NCBI GenBank assembly: GCA_019636215.1 | Contig: JAHBXZ010000016.1 | Span: 30,278 to 94,277 of the forward strand | DNA: 64,000 nucleotides | Direction of reading: 5' to 3' | Source of the DNA: Planctomycetota bacterium | Lineage (GTDB): Bacteria; Planctomycetota; UBA8742; UBA2392 | In this document: positions 27,105 to 35,863 of the stretch, piece after piece | How the letters are laid out: the number at the start of each line of letters is the position of its first letter | Position numbering within the stretch: position 1 is the stretch's first letter | Notes under the pieces: model-generated | Told to the model about the DNA's origin: nothing | What the model saw: only the letters and a program-made list of their open reading frames with translations | The model's database searches: none | Position numbers and translations under genes: made by a program

Positions 27105-28946
27105 ATGAAACTCGCGCTGTTGCTGCTGGTCCTTTGCGCGTCGCCGCTTGCGGCAACCGTTTACGAAGTCGGCCCGGGCCAGGCATATACCAGCATTGGC
27201 GCGGTGCCCTGGGCCACACTGGCAGCGGGCGACGTTGTGCGCATCCACTGGCGGTCTACCCCCTACGCCGAAAAGTGGGTCATCTGCCGACAGGGCGCTT
27301 CGGGCAACCCGATTACCGTGCAGGGTGTTCCCAACGGGACGACCGGGGCACTGCCCATCATCACCGGCTCCGGGGCAACCACAGCCGCCGGGCTGAACTA
27401 TTGGGGCGAAAACCGCGGCGTGATCAAGATCGGCGGAGCCAACACGCCTGCCGACACCATGCCCCAGTACATCGTGATCGAGAACCTGGAAATCCGCAGT
27501 GCCCACCCCAGCTACACATTCACGGATGATGTGGGTACTTCCGGCCTTGCATACGCGGGTAACGCCGCCGCCATTTACGTGGAGAAGGGCCGGCACCTGA
27601 CCTTCCGGAACTGCACGCTGCACGATTGCGGCAACGGCCTGTTTGTAGGCCCGGGCGGCGGCGCAGGCAGCGGCACGTTGACCGAGAGCATCACCGTCAG
27701 CCGCTGCTACATTCACGGCAACGGCATCAGCGCCAGCGTCTATGAACACAACAGCTACTGCGAGGCCTTCAACATCCTTTACGAATACAACCGCTACGGC
27801 CCCCTGCGCAGCGGCGCCAATGGAAACGCCCTGAAAGACCGCAGCGCCGGCTGCGTGGTTCGCTACAACTGGATTGAGAGCGGCAACCGCCAGCTTGACC
27901 TGGTCGAGGCCGACGGAAGCGGCATCAATACATTGTCGGGATATGACACGACCTATGCCTATGGCAACGTGCTGATCGAACCCGATGGCGCGGGCAACAG
28001 CCAGATCATCCACTATGGCGGCGACAACGGCACCACCAGCACATATCGCAAGGGTACGCTGCATCTTTACAACAACACAATTGTCAGCACCCGCAGCGGC
28101 AACACGACCCTGGTGCGGCTTTCCACCAACAGCGAAACCTGCGATTGCCGCAACAACGTCATCTATGTAACCGCAAACGGCAGCAATCTCGGGCTGATTG
28201 ACAACACGGGCGTACTGAACATCCGCAACTGCTGGCTGAAAGCCGGCTTCGCCAACAGCCACAGCGGCGGTTCGATGCAGGGCACTGTGAACAATGGCGG
28301 CGGCAACGTGAACGGAACCTCGCCGGGGTTTCTCAATGAAGGCGGGCAGGACTTCCGGTTGGCAACCACCAGCGGCTGCCGCGACACCGGCACAGTGCAG
28401 CATGCTTCAACGTCCGGCCACCCTCTCAATCGCGAGTACGTCAAACACCAGGCTGACCAGGCGCGCTTCACTGACGCAACCGTGGACATCGGCGCGTTCG
28501 AGTTTGATACAGGCGTCCCGGCCACACCTCCTGCTGCACCCAGTGGCGCAAGCGCAGTCGCCAACACGACGCTTGGTGCGACGGTCACCTGGAATGATCT
28601 CAGCAACAACGAAAGCGGTTTCCGCATCGAACGCCAACTTGGCGCAGGTGCATTTGCCACTGTCGGGACGGTCGCGGCCAACGTGACCACGTTTCAAGAC
28701 ACCGGCCTGGTAAACGGCCAGCAGTACACCTATCGGGTGTGTGCCTACAACACCGCCGGTGACAGCGCCTTCAGCACGTCCGCAGCCATCACCGCCAGCA
28801 ACTCTGGCGGGGGCGGGGGTGGCGGTGGCGGTGGCAGCGGCGGCTCGGGAAGCAGTTCAGGTGGTGGCGGAGGCTGCGCCGCGGGTGCCGGCATGGCCTG
28901 GCCCTGCCTGGTGCTGATGGCGGTCTGGCGCCGCAAACGAAGCTGA
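27105..28946 (+). CDS. surface protein: parallel beta-helix, FnIII domain and CTERM-type anchor
   Basis: 613 residues with a signal peptide (MKLALLLLVLCASPLAA). Residues about 20-450 are a right-handed beta-helix: repeated turns with Asn/Gly ladders such as IVIENLEIRSAH, LTFRNCTLHDCGNGLFVG and LHLYNNTIVSTRSGN, as in pectate lyase or copper-binding NosD-like folds. A fibronectin III domain follows (about 473-565, TVTWNDLSNNESGFRIER; YTYRVCAYNTAGDS). The end is a Gly/Ser run, a Gly-Gly-Cys, a hydrophobic stretch (MAWPCLVLMAV) and WRRKRS: the tripartite layout of GlyGly/MYXO-CTERM sorting tails. Likely exported and then processed or lipidated at the outer surface. The processing enzyme is not in this window. 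Confidence 0.85.
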   Translation: MKLALLLLVLCASPLAATVYEVGPGQAYTSIGAVPWATLAAGDVVRIHWRSTPYAEKWVICRQGASGNPITVQGVPNGTTGALPIITGSGATTAAGLNYWGENRGVIKIGGANTPADTMPQYIVIENLEIRSAHPSYTFTDDVGTSGLAYAGNAAAIYVEKGRHLTFRNCTLHDCGNGLFVGPGGGAGSGTLTESITVSRCYIHGNGISASVYEHNSYCEAFNILYEYNRYGPLRSGANGNALKDRSAGCVVRYNWIESGNRQLDLVEADGSGINTLSGYDTTYAYGNVLIEPDGAGNSQIIHYGGDNGTTSTYRKGTLHLYNNTIVSTRSGNTTLVRLSTNSETCDCRNNVIYVTANGSNLGLIDNTGVLNIRNCWLKAGFANSHSGGSMQGTVNNGGGNVNGTSPGFLNEGGQDFRLATTSGCRDTGTVQHASTSGHPLNREYVKHQADQARFTDATVDIGAFEFDTGVPATPPAAPSGASAVANTTLGATVTWNDLSNNESGFRIERQLGAGAFATVGTVAANVTTFQDTGLVNGQQYTYRVCAYNTAGDSAFSTSAAITASNSGGGGGGGGGGSGGSGSSSGGGGGCAAGAGMAWPCLVLMAVWRRKRS

Positions 28947-28954
28947 ATTTATGG

Positions 28955-28999
28955 AACAACCGGGCGTGCTGGGCTGTTTTGCCCTGAGCCCCGGTTGTT
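28955..28999 (+). terminator. stem-loop after the beta-helix gene
   Basis: AACAACCGGG at 28955-28964 pairs perfectly with CCCGGTTGTT at 28990-28999 around a 25-base interior. It begins nine bases after the stop codon. No long T-run follows, so terminator activity is likely but unproven. Confidence 0.45.
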
Positions 29000-29021
29000 G
29001 CCCCCAATCGGGGCTGATAAT

Positions 29022-29051
29022 GAGGGATCGCGGCCGACGCTGCGATCCCTC
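29022..29051. repeat. 10-bp perfect inverted repeat upstream of the FMN reductase gene
   Basis: GAGGGATCGC at 29022-29031 and GCGATCCCTC at 29042-29051 flank a ten-base loop. It lies 64 bases before the next start codon, so it could be an operator, a second part of the terminator region, or an mRNA leader hairpin. The sequence alone does not decide. Confidence 0.45.
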
Positions 29052-29114
29052 TGCATTTCCCGGATTGCCTTCGTACCGATTGTTGTTCGATGTAAAACTA
29101 CCCGGGAGGCACCG

Positions 29115-29696
29115 ATGGCATCCGCTCGAATCCTGGCTTTTTCCGGCAGCCTGCGCCGCGATTCCTGGAACGGTAAATTGGTGCGCGTTGCGGCCAGGGG
29201 TGCCGAGGCCGCGGGCGCGATGGTCACGCTGATTTCATTGCGCGACTACCCTTTGCCAGCCTTCAACGCAGACGATGAGGAGGCCACAGGCGTGCCCGAA
29301 AGCGCGCGGCGTCTGGCCACGGTGTTCAAGGAACACACCGGGCTGCTGCTTGCCAGTCCTGAGTACAACGGCGGCTTTCCAGGCCACCTGAAGAACGTGT
29401 TTGATTGGCTCTCGCGCCCTGTTCCTGGCGAGAAGCCCTTTGGCATTTTCGCCAACAAGCCAGCCGCGATCATGGCCGCCAGCCCCGGCGCGTTCGGCGG
29501 CATCCGCATGTTGCCGGCCCTGCGCCAGATGCTGAGCCACTTTCAATTCCTTGTAATCCCGCAGCAGCAGGCCCTGCCCAAGGCCGCCGAGGCCTTTGAT
29601 TCCGAAGGCAACCTCAAGGACGAAAAGGCGGCAACGGCAGTCAAGTCCCTTGGTGAGCGCGTGGCCAGGCTCGCCGCCGCGTTGGCCGACGGCTAA
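29115..29696 (+). CDS. NADPH-dependent FMN reductase family protein
   Basis: 193 residues from ATG 29115, which has a strong ribosome site (GGGAGG at 29104-29109). Flavodoxin-like fold: the phosphate loop is ILAFSGSLRRDSWNGKLV, the second flavin loop is LLLASPEYNGGFPGHLKNVF, and the third reads IMAASPGAFGGIRML. These match the ArsH/chromate reductase/azoreductase-like group of FMN reductases. Physiological acceptor unknown. Likely cytoplasmic. Confidence 0.92.
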   Translation: MASARILAFSGSLRRDSWNGKLVRVAARGAEAAGAMVTLISLRDYPLPAFNADDEEATGVPESARRLATVFKEHTGLLLASPEYNGGFPGHLKNVFDWLSRPVPGEKPFGIFANKPAAIMAASPGAFGGIRMLPALRQMLSHFQFLVIPQQQALPKAAEAFDSEGNLKDEKAATAVKSLGERVARLAAALADG

Positions 29697-29760
29697 TGCT
29701 GCTACAACCTCATGTCTGCGTTGCAATCGCGGCCATTGTCCAATTCGCTAGCCTTGGGTC

Positions 29761-30078
29761 ATGCGCCGCCCCTGGTACCAGGACTATCGAAAGAAGCCCG
29801 CGCCCCCGGGTCCACCGCAACGCGGCCCCTCGCGCAGAAATCCTGTGGGCACGGCCGCACAGTGCCACAGGGCACTTCGAGCTGCAGGCATAGGCCTTGT
29901 GGCTGCCGTTGCAGCATGCGCGTTGTGGGTCGGAATAGGGGTGTTTGCCGGCCATCCGTGGGGCGCGATTCTCGCGCCAATTGCCACGCTGGCGATGTAT
30001 CTGCCGGTTGGGCTTGGGCTGCTGGCTGGATCAGTGCTGGCAGCACCATTCACCCTAACCGATACTGACCCGACATGA
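29761..30078 (+). CDS. small two-helix membrane protein
   Basis: 105 residues. A basic, Pro-rich cytoplasmic start (RRPWYQDYRKKPAPPGPP) is followed by two hydrophobic helices (about 41-64 and 68-95). The stop overlaps the next ATG as ATGA, which supports it being a real gene. No family recognised. Confidence 0.6.
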   Translation: MRRPWYQDYRKKPAPPGPPQRGPSRRNPVGTAAQCHRALRAAGIGLVAAVAACALWVGIGVFAGHPWGAILAPIATLAMYLPVGLGLLAGSVLAAPFTLTDTDPT

Positions 30079-30980
30079 GAACAGTTCGCGTCTCGCGCAT
30101 TGCCGCTCCACTGCCGTTGATCGGCTTGGGCACCTGGACCATGGGAGAGTCCCGGGCCGCCAGGCAGGCCGAGGCAGACGCACTTCGTGCAGGCCTGGAC
30201 CTTGGCATGAACCTTGTGGACACCGCCGAGATGTACGCCAGCGGTGCGGCAGAAGAAGTAGTGGCCGAAGCAATCAAGGGCCGGCGCAAAGAGGTGTTTG
30301 TGGTTTCCAAGGTTCTGCCCGGCAATGCTTCACGCAATGGCACCCTGAAAGCCTGCGACGCCAGCCTGCGACGCATGCAGGTAGAAATGATTGATCTGTA
30401 CCTGCTGCACTGGCCGGGCTCACACCCACTGGCCGAGACGCTGGCCGCGTTTGAACAGCTGCGCCAGGCGGGCAAGATCCGGTACTGGGGTGTGAGCAAC
30501 TTCGACCTTGCCGCCATGCGGAACGTGGAGCAACTGGTGCCCGGCCGCTGTGCCTGCAACCAGGTGCTGTACAACCTCCAGCGGCGGGGCATCGAGCACG
30601 ACCTGCTGCCATGGTGTGTCGAGAACGGGGTGCTGCTGCAGGCGTACTCGCCGCTGGATCAAGGCCGCCTGCGCAAACCCGAGCAGTTGAACGCCGTCGC
30701 CAACCGCCACCAGGCGACCCCGGAGCAAATCGCCCTGGCCTGGTCGGTGCGGCTGCAAGGTGTGCAGGCAATTCCGAAATCCGCCAACCCCCAGCGCGTG
30801 AAGCAGAACGCGGACGCCGCCGACATGAAACTGACAGGCCGCGACTTGCTCGAACTTGACGCTGCGTTTGCGCCGCCCACCGGGCCTCCGCATTGGAGAC
30901 CGCATGAGCAAGACACTGGATGGCAGAGTCGCTTTGGTAACCGGGGCATCACGCGGGGTGGGGCGCGGCATTGCCCATGA
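30075..30980 (+). CDS. aldo/keto reductase
   Basis: 301 residues. AKR TIM barrel with catalytic tetrad Asp and Tyr in GMNLVDTAEMYASG, Lys in VFVVSKVLPGN and His in DLYLLHWPGS. The family strand YWGVSNFDLAAM and the NADPH-binding region AIPKSANPQRVKQNADA are present. The protein continues about 26 residues beyond where the family usually ends (after LDAAFAPP), and this tail overlaps the following SDR gene by 77 bases in another frame. An ATGA start overlap couples it to the small membrane protein upstream. Confidence 0.92.
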   Translation: MRTVRVSRIAAPLPLIGLGTWTMGESRAARQAEADALRAGLDLGMNLVDTAEMYASGAAEEVVAEAIKGRRKEVFVVSKVLPGNASRNGTLKACDASLRRMQVEMIDLYLLHWPGSHPLAETLAAFEQLRQAGKIRYWGVSNFDLAAMRNVEQLVPGRCACNQVLYNLQRRGIEHDLLPWCVENGVLLQAYSPLDQGRLRKPEQLNAVANRHQATPEQIALAWSVRLQGVQAIPKSANPQRVKQNADAADMKLTGRDLLELDAAFAPPTGPPHWRPHEQDTGWQSRFGNRGITRGGARHCP

Positions 30981-31746
30981 GCTTGGGCTGGCCGGTGCCA
31001 CGGTATATGTGACGGGCCGGTCCGTTGCGGGTGCAACCACCGAAGGCCGACTGGAGACCATCGAGTCCACCGCCGAGCTTGTCACGGGCGCCGGCGGAAA
31101 GGGCATCGCCTTGGCCTGCGACCATGGCGATGACTCGCAGGTCATCGCGTTGTTCGAGAAATTGCCGGACCTCGACCTGCTGGTGAATAACGTCTGGGGC
31201 GGGTACGAGAACTACGACCACACCACTTTCAGCGACCCGTTCTGGAACCAGCCTATGGAGCGGTTCGAACGCATGTTCCGCACCGGGCCACGCGCGCACT
31301 TTGTGGCCGCGCGGCTTGCGGCCCCGGGCATGATCGCGCGAAAACGCGGGCTGATCGTGAACATTGCCGCGGGCGACCACGGGCGCTTTCTGGGCAATGT
31401 GCCCTATGACCTGGCCAAGAGCATGTGCTCGCGCATGGCCTTTGGCATGGCCACAAACCTGCGCCCGCACAACGTTGCCGCCGTTTGCGTGCTTCCGGGC
31501 TTCACGCGTACAGAACGCGTGACGGACGCGTTTTCGGGCAGCCCGCCGCCGAACACGGAAACGCCGCGTTTCACCGGGCGCGTGGTCGCAGCCCTGGCTG
31601 CCGATGCGAACATCATGCAGTACAGCGGCCGGGTGCAGGCCGCAGCAAGCTGGGCCAAGGTCTATGGCATTGCGGACATTGACGGCCGAGCGCACGAACC
31701 GTTCGTGCTGCCGCCGGAATACCCGGCGCCGCCGGACCGGTTCTAG
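30904..31746 (+). CDS. short-chain dehydrogenase (DHRS1-like)
   Basis: 280 residues from ATG 30904. NAD(P) site VALVTGASRGVGRGIAHEL, then LLVNNVWGGYENY, IVNIAAGDHG and the catalytic YDLAK in NVPYDLAKSM. The extended Asn-Ala-like loop and the C-terminal region resemble DHRS1-type SDRs. It overlaps the AKR gene by 77 bases, so translation is probably coupled; the two reductases may share a carbonyl substrate. Its stop also overlaps the convergent MetAP stop by two bases. Confidence 0.9.
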   Translation: MSKTLDGRVALVTGASRGVGRGIAHELGLAGATVYVTGRSVAGATTEGRLETIESTAELVTGAGGKGIALACDHGDDSQVIALFEKLPDLDLLVNNVWGGYENYDHTTFSDPFWNQPMERFERMFRTGPRAHFVAARLAAPGMIARKRGLIVNIAAGDHGRFLGNVPYDLAKSMCSRMAFGMATNLRPHNVAAVCVLPGFTRTERVTDAFSGSPPPNTETPRFTGRVVAALAADANIMQYSGRVQAAASWAKVYGIADIDGRAHEPFVLPPEYPAPPDRF

Positions 31747-32684
31747 GCCACCGTGGCGGGGCTGACAAACTTGTGGCCGCGTTGGGGGCCGCGTTTGGTC
31801 ACGGTCAGGACCTCGGGCCCGGTTTCCGTCATCAGGATCGTGTGTTCAAACTGGGCGCTGAGCCGCCCGTCGGCGGTATAGACCGTCCAATGGTCCTTTC
31901 GGTCCAGTACCGTCTTCCACGTGCCGGCGTTGATCATTGGCTCAATCGTGAAGCACAGGCCCGGCGCCAGTATCTGCTGGCCCTGATAGGCATCCGGAAA
32001 ATGCGGAATGTGCGGCTTCTGGTGGAACACGCGACCGATGCCGTGCCCCTGGTATTCCTTGACCACCGAAAAACCATACTGCTTTGCCACGGCACTGATG
32101 GCCCGGCCGATCTCGATCACCTTGCTGAACGGCTTGATGGCGTCAATCGCCGCCCACATGGAATCAAAGCTGCATTGTGTAAGTGCCAGCGCTTCTTCAC
32201 TGACCGGCCCGACAAACAGTGTTTCGCTTTGATCACCGTGCCAGCCCTCGACGATCGTTGTCAGATCCAGGTTGATGATGTCGCCGTCACGCAGTTTGTA
32301 GTCGCCCGGGATACCGTGGCAGACCACCTGATTGGGGCTGGTGCACAGGCTGGCCGGGAAGCCACGATAGCCCAGTGTCGCCGGCGTGTGTCCGCGGCTT
32401 GTGGTCCACTGGTGAATCAGGCTGTCGATCTCGCGGGTTGTGATGCCGGGTTGCACGAAGTCGCGGATGTAGTCCATCAACTCGGCGTTGACACGGCAAG
32501 CCTTGCGCATGGCGTTGCGCTCGAACTCGTCCAGGATCAACGGGTCTTTCCTGGCCGCCGGAGTGGATGTCGCGCCGGGTGCTTCAGCACCCTGATGGCA
32601 CTTCTTGTACTTCTTGCCACTGCCGCACCAGCATGCGTCATTCGGGCCAAGCTTGCGATTGTTGGACTCGTCTTTCATCGGCAC
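31743..32684 (-). CDS. map: type I methionine aminopeptidase with N-terminal SEC-C zinc motif
   Basis: 313 residues (a start at the third codon is also possible). The first 30 residues hold a SEC-C motif, NDACWCGSGKKYKKCH, a zinc-binding tag that is known to help ribosome association in other proteins. The pita-bread peptidase domain has metal ligands in NLDLTTIVEGWHGDQ (two Asp), HGIGRVFHQKPH (His), CFTIEPMINAG (Glu) and QFEHTILMTE (Glu). It removes initiator Met from nascent chains. It is transcribed toward the SDR gene, and their stops overlap. Confidence 0.95.
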   Translation of the reverse strand: MPMKDESNNRKLGPNDACWCGSGKKYKKCHQGAEAPGATSTPAARKDPLILDEFERNAMRKACRVNAELMDYIRDFVQPGITTREIDSLIHQWTTSRGHTPATLGYRGFPASLCTSPNQVVCHGIPGDYKLRDGDIINLDLTTIVEGWHGDQSETLFVGPVSEEALALTQCSFDSMWAAIDAIKPFSKVIEIGRAISAVAKQYGFSVVKEYQGHGIGRVFHQKPHIPHFPDAYQGQQILAPGLCFTIEPMINAGTWKTVLDRKDHWTVYTADGRLSAQFEHTILMTETGPEVLTVTKRGPQRGHKFVSPATVA

Positions 32685-32711
32685 TGACTTTACCGCCAGA
32701 GTTGCAGTGAT

Positions 32712-32743
32712 TGTAGGGGCCGCGTGCCGACGCGACCCCTACA
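32712..32743. repeat. palindromic repeat of the TGTAGGGG...CCCCTACA type
   Basis: TGTAGGGG at 32712-32719 and CCCCTACA at 32736-32743 form the outer stem; CGCG at 32721-32724 and 32731-32734 form an inner stem around TGCCGA. It sits between divergent genes, 31 bases before the oxidoreductase ATG. Such GC-rich palindromes are often dispersed through bacterial genomes as REP-like elements; here only one full copy is seen. Confidence 0.6.
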
Positions 32744-32774
32744 CCTGCCATCAGGCAGATGCCAAGCTGCGGCC

Positions 32775-33875
32775 ATGAGACAGGCAAGCTACTGGGAGCA
32801 AGCCACAACCCCGCAGGCTGCGCCGGAAAGTCTTCCCACGAGTGTGGACGTGCTGGTCGTCGGCGCTGGCTTCATGGGTTCCTGGCTGGCGTACTTCCTG
32901 CACCGCCGGAACCCGGCCCTGCGCGTGCTTGTGCTGGAGCGCGACGGTATCGGATATGGCGCCAGCTCGCGCAACGCCGGCTTTCTTACCACGGGCCAGA
33001 TCACCGAAATGCTGGAGGACTCCCGAGAGTGCGGCTTTGATACGGTCGTGTCAGTCCTGGCGCGCCGGCGCGCCGGTCTGGCGCTGGTACGCAAAGAGTT
33101 TCCAGGGCTGCCGGTGCACACCTGCGGCAGCACCGACTTTGACCCGATCACGGACGAAAAGCGTGCCTTCGCTGCAAGAGTCAATGCCACCCTGGGCGAG
33201 ACCACTTTTGTGGAGCGCCAGGTGAACCTTGGCGGCACGATGCGCCCCGGGTTCTGCCAGGCCGCCGACGCCGGTGTTCACCCGCTGCGGCTGCTGGAAC
33301 TGATCCGCGCATCGGCTGGCGATGGGTTTGCGTTCGCCGTCAATGTGGATCGCATTGGCGCAGGAACCGCCCACTGCACTACCGGCACAGTTCACTCCCA
33401 GATCAGATATCGGCGCGCTTTCGTCTGCACCAATGGTTTTGCCGCCGCGCTTGAACCTGCAAGCCCGGTCCAGCCCGGCCGCGGGCAGGTGATCGTGACA
33501 TCGCGGGTCTCGACGCCCACTGACAACACGCTGGGTTATCTGAATGCGGGCTATGACTACTTCCGGTTTGTGGATGGCCGGCTGCTGCTGGGCGGCGGGC
33601 GCAACCGCTTCCGCGCGGAAGAAGCGACGCAGGAGATTGCGACAACAGCGAACCTGCTGGCGCATCTTCGCCAGACTGCCACAACCATTCTTGGCCATGA
33701 ACGTTTCACGGTTGACTACCACTGGGCAGGCATCATGGGGTTCGTCGGCGGCAAGCACCTGGGCGGCTCGCCGCGGCGCCGAATGGACGGCACCACCGAA
33801 GCCGTGGCCGGCTTCGGTGGCATGGGTGTGGCGCTGGCGCCTGTGCTCGCGCTCGAAATCGCGCAGGAGTTCTAG
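32775..33875 (+). CDS. FAD-dependent oxidoreductase, DAO family
   Basis: 366 residues from ATG 32775. FAD-binding Rossmann site VDVLVVGAGFMGSWLAYFL, then the second motif VLERDGIGYGASSRNAGFLT, characteristic of D-amino acid oxidase/GlcD-type amine oxidases (GASSRNAG is a strong marker). The C-terminal YHWAGIMGFVGG and GFGGMGVALAPVLA segments complete the FAD site. The substrate is likely a secondary amine or D-amino acid. The stop overlaps the convergent lipoprotein gene. Confidence 0.9.
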   Translation: MRQASYWEQATTPQAAPESLPTSVDVLVVGAGFMGSWLAYFLHRRNPALRVLVLERDGIGYGASSRNAGFLTTGQITEMLEDSRECGFDTVVSVLARRRAGLALVRKEFPGLPVHTCGSTDFDPITDEKRAFAARVNATLGETTFVERQVNLGGTMRPGFCQAADAGVHPLRLLELIRASAGDGFAFAVNVDRIGAGTAHCTTGTVHSQIRYRRAFVCTNGFAAALEPASPVQPGRGQVIVTSRVSTPTDNTLGYLNAGYDYFRFVDGRLLLGGGRNRFRAEEATQEIATTANLLAHLRQTATTILGHERFTVDYHWAGIMGFVGGKHLGGSPRRRMDGTTEAVAGFGGMGVALAPVLALEIAQEF

Positions 33876-35863
33876 TCGATCTCAAGCACCGACAGCACGC
33901 TGCGGTCGGCCATGTTCGGCGCCGGCACTGTGCCGGTCATGCCGGGCAGCAGAATCGGCGGCGGGGGTGCCGACTGGTAGGTACCGGAGCCACCGCCACC
34001 AGCGGCCATCGCCATGGCTCCACCCATGGGCCAGCCCGCCATGGCCGGCGCGCCCCACACACCCCACCAGCCGTAGCAGTCATAGTTCATTTCGTGCACT
34101 ACCACGGCCACCTTGTCGCCGTGAATCACGGCGTCGTAGCCGAACCATGCCATAGAATGAATCACGGCCCCCTGCGGGCAGCCCGGCGGAGGAGTACCCC
34201 CGGGGCTGGTGGACACCTGCGTCAGCGCGTACGGCGATCCGGCTGTCCCCACGCTGAAATCGGTCCAATGCAGGTCGTGCAGTTCCATGCCCCAGCCCAC
34301 CGGCGCCGCATACAGCAGATCCACGCGCTTCTGTCCAGCCACCATTCGCGGGTGCGTGGAAGGCTGTATTGCCCCGGCTATGGCCACATGCGCGGCGTTC
34401 TGCCAGGTCAGGCCGGCGTCCGCGCTGTACTGCAGGTGAACGCCGTCCGACTTTTCATAGGCATAAAAAATCTCCATGCCTGCCCCCGAGCCCAGCACCG
34501 CGACGTGCGGGTCGCTGGGCATCACGCGGTCCTCGCGGTCAAGTTCGGCATCGCGCCAACCCATGCCGTACTCGCGAACGGCGCAACGAAACCGGGCCGA
34601 GCTGATTCGCTGGCCCGCAATCCACTGGAACATGCTGTACCCGTAGCCGACCGCTAGGTCGCCGCCTTGGCTGTACTCCAGGTGCATCAGCAGCGGGGTC
34701 ACATCGACCCCCGGGTTATGCACCTGCGCAGGCGCGCCCCAGGCAAAACCCGTGGGCGTGTTGTTGATGTCAAAACCAGTCGGGACGGCCTCGCACAGCC
34801 ACAGCGAGGCCTGGCCACCCGCCGCCCCGTACACGCACCGCCAGTAAAGCACTCCCAGCGTGTAGTCCGGCGCGATCGCGATCTGAACCAGGCGCTGGGC
34901 ACCCCAGCCTGCGGAGTTCTCCAGCGTGTGCAGCAACGGGAACGTGGCGCCGCGATCCAGGCTGATCTCGGCGCGAACGCTGCCCGCCTGGCAATAGCTG
35001 ACGGCCAGCACGTTGCCACGCGCGGCAATCTCCTGGTCCCGCCAGGACCCGGTGTCATCGGAGTAGCACTCGGATTCCCCGCCCGTGACAGCCGATGTCG
35101 TGGAATCCAGTTGCAGCCAGCGACGCTTGCGCTGGCCATAGCTGCCAGCATCGCCGTCGTAAGTCACCAGGCTGTAACGGTCGCCCGACACCGCAATCGC
35201 CGGCAGGCCGAAGTGCCAGGAACTGCTGCTGAAGATGGGCGTGGTGGTCATGCCGGGGCGTGGCTGCGGGGCGGCAAAGTTCGGCAGGTTAATCTGGCTG
35301 GGGTTGCCAATGCGCAGCCGCACACCGATGTTCAGCACAGCCTGGCCATCACGCGGCACCTGCACCATCAACACCTGGTCGGTCGCAATGCTGCCGCGCA
35401 CTGTGACGCGCGAAAACCCGTCACCGATCACGTGTACCAGATTCCCGGAGTAGCTCAGGCCGCCGCCCTCCAGGTGCATGCCCGCCGCGACCAGGCTTTC
35501 CGCACCCAGCGATGGCACAGCACCGTTATCCGCGGCGTGGCCGATGGACAGCCGGGTCAGCCCGATGTTTCCAAAACCGCGCCCGACGACAGAGAACGAA
35601 AAGTCCTGTCCGGCCGGGGTTTCGAGCTCATACACACGATTGAATCCCGACACCCCAAAGCGCGAGAGGTTCACGGTGCCGGACAGGGTGTCAGTAGTGG
35701 CGGGCGACACCTCGGACATGCCGGCTGCCAGCGTGACGTCTTCCGTTGTGACAAAGACCTGCCAGGGCAGAATCACGATGGGGTCTTCCGCGAAGGGCGA
35801 AGAATTCATGCACCCCGCGACCAGCAAAGCTGCACCAGCCAAGGCAACCAGCAAGTTTTTCAT
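33872..35863 (-). CDS. lipoprotein with BNR/Asp-box (sialidase-like propeller) repeats
   Basis: 663 residues from ATG 35863; an upstream ATG adds five residues. The N-terminus MKNLLVALAGAALLVAGC is a lipoprotein signal with Cys as residue 18. Residues about 50-190 look like a small beta domain. From about 205 on, Asp-box words appear: SLDRGATFP and SADAGLTWQ, typical of sialidase-like propellers, with Trp- and Tyr-rich blades. Glycosidase catalytic residues are not obvious. The C-terminal 60 residues are rich in Gly, Met, Ala and Pro. Likely anchored in the outer membrane. Confidence 0.7.
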   Translation of the reverse strand: MKNLLVALAGAALLVAGCMNSSPFAEDPIVILPWQVFVTTEDVTLAAGMSEVSPATTDTLSGTVNLSRFGVSGFNRVYELETPAGQDFSFSVVGRGFGNIGLTRLSIGHAADNGAVPSLGAESLVAAGMHLEGGGLSYSGNLVHVIGDGFSRVTVRGSIATDQVLMVQVPRDGQAVLNIGVRLRIGNPSQINLPNFAAPQPRPGMTTTPIFSSSSWHFGLPAIAVSGDRYSLVTYDGDAGSYGQRKRRWLQLDSTTSAVTGGESECYSDDTGSWRDQEIAARGNVLAVSYCQAGSVRAEISLDRGATFPLLHTLENSAGWGAQRLVQIAIAPDYTLGVLYWRCVYGAAGGQASLWLCEAVPTGFDINNTPTGFAWGAPAQVHNPGVDVTPLLMHLEYSQGGDLAVGYGYSMFQWIAGQRISSARFRCAVREYGMGWRDAELDREDRVMPSDPHVAVLGSGAGMEIFYAYEKSDGVHLQYSADAGLTWQNAAHVAIAGAIQPSTHPRMVAGQKRVDLLYAAPVGWGMELHDLHWTDFSVGTAGSPYALTQVSTSPGGTPPPGCPQGAVIHSMAWFGYDAVIHGDKVAVVVHEMNYDCYGWWGVWGAPAMAGWPMGGAMAMAAGGGGSGTYQSAPPPPILLPGMTGTVPAPNMADRSVLSVLEID

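Noticed and set aside
26637..28403. Minus-strand open frame of 588 codons over the FecR-like and beta-helix genes
   Set aside because: Crosses two genes with clear domains; the composition is that of a shadow frame.
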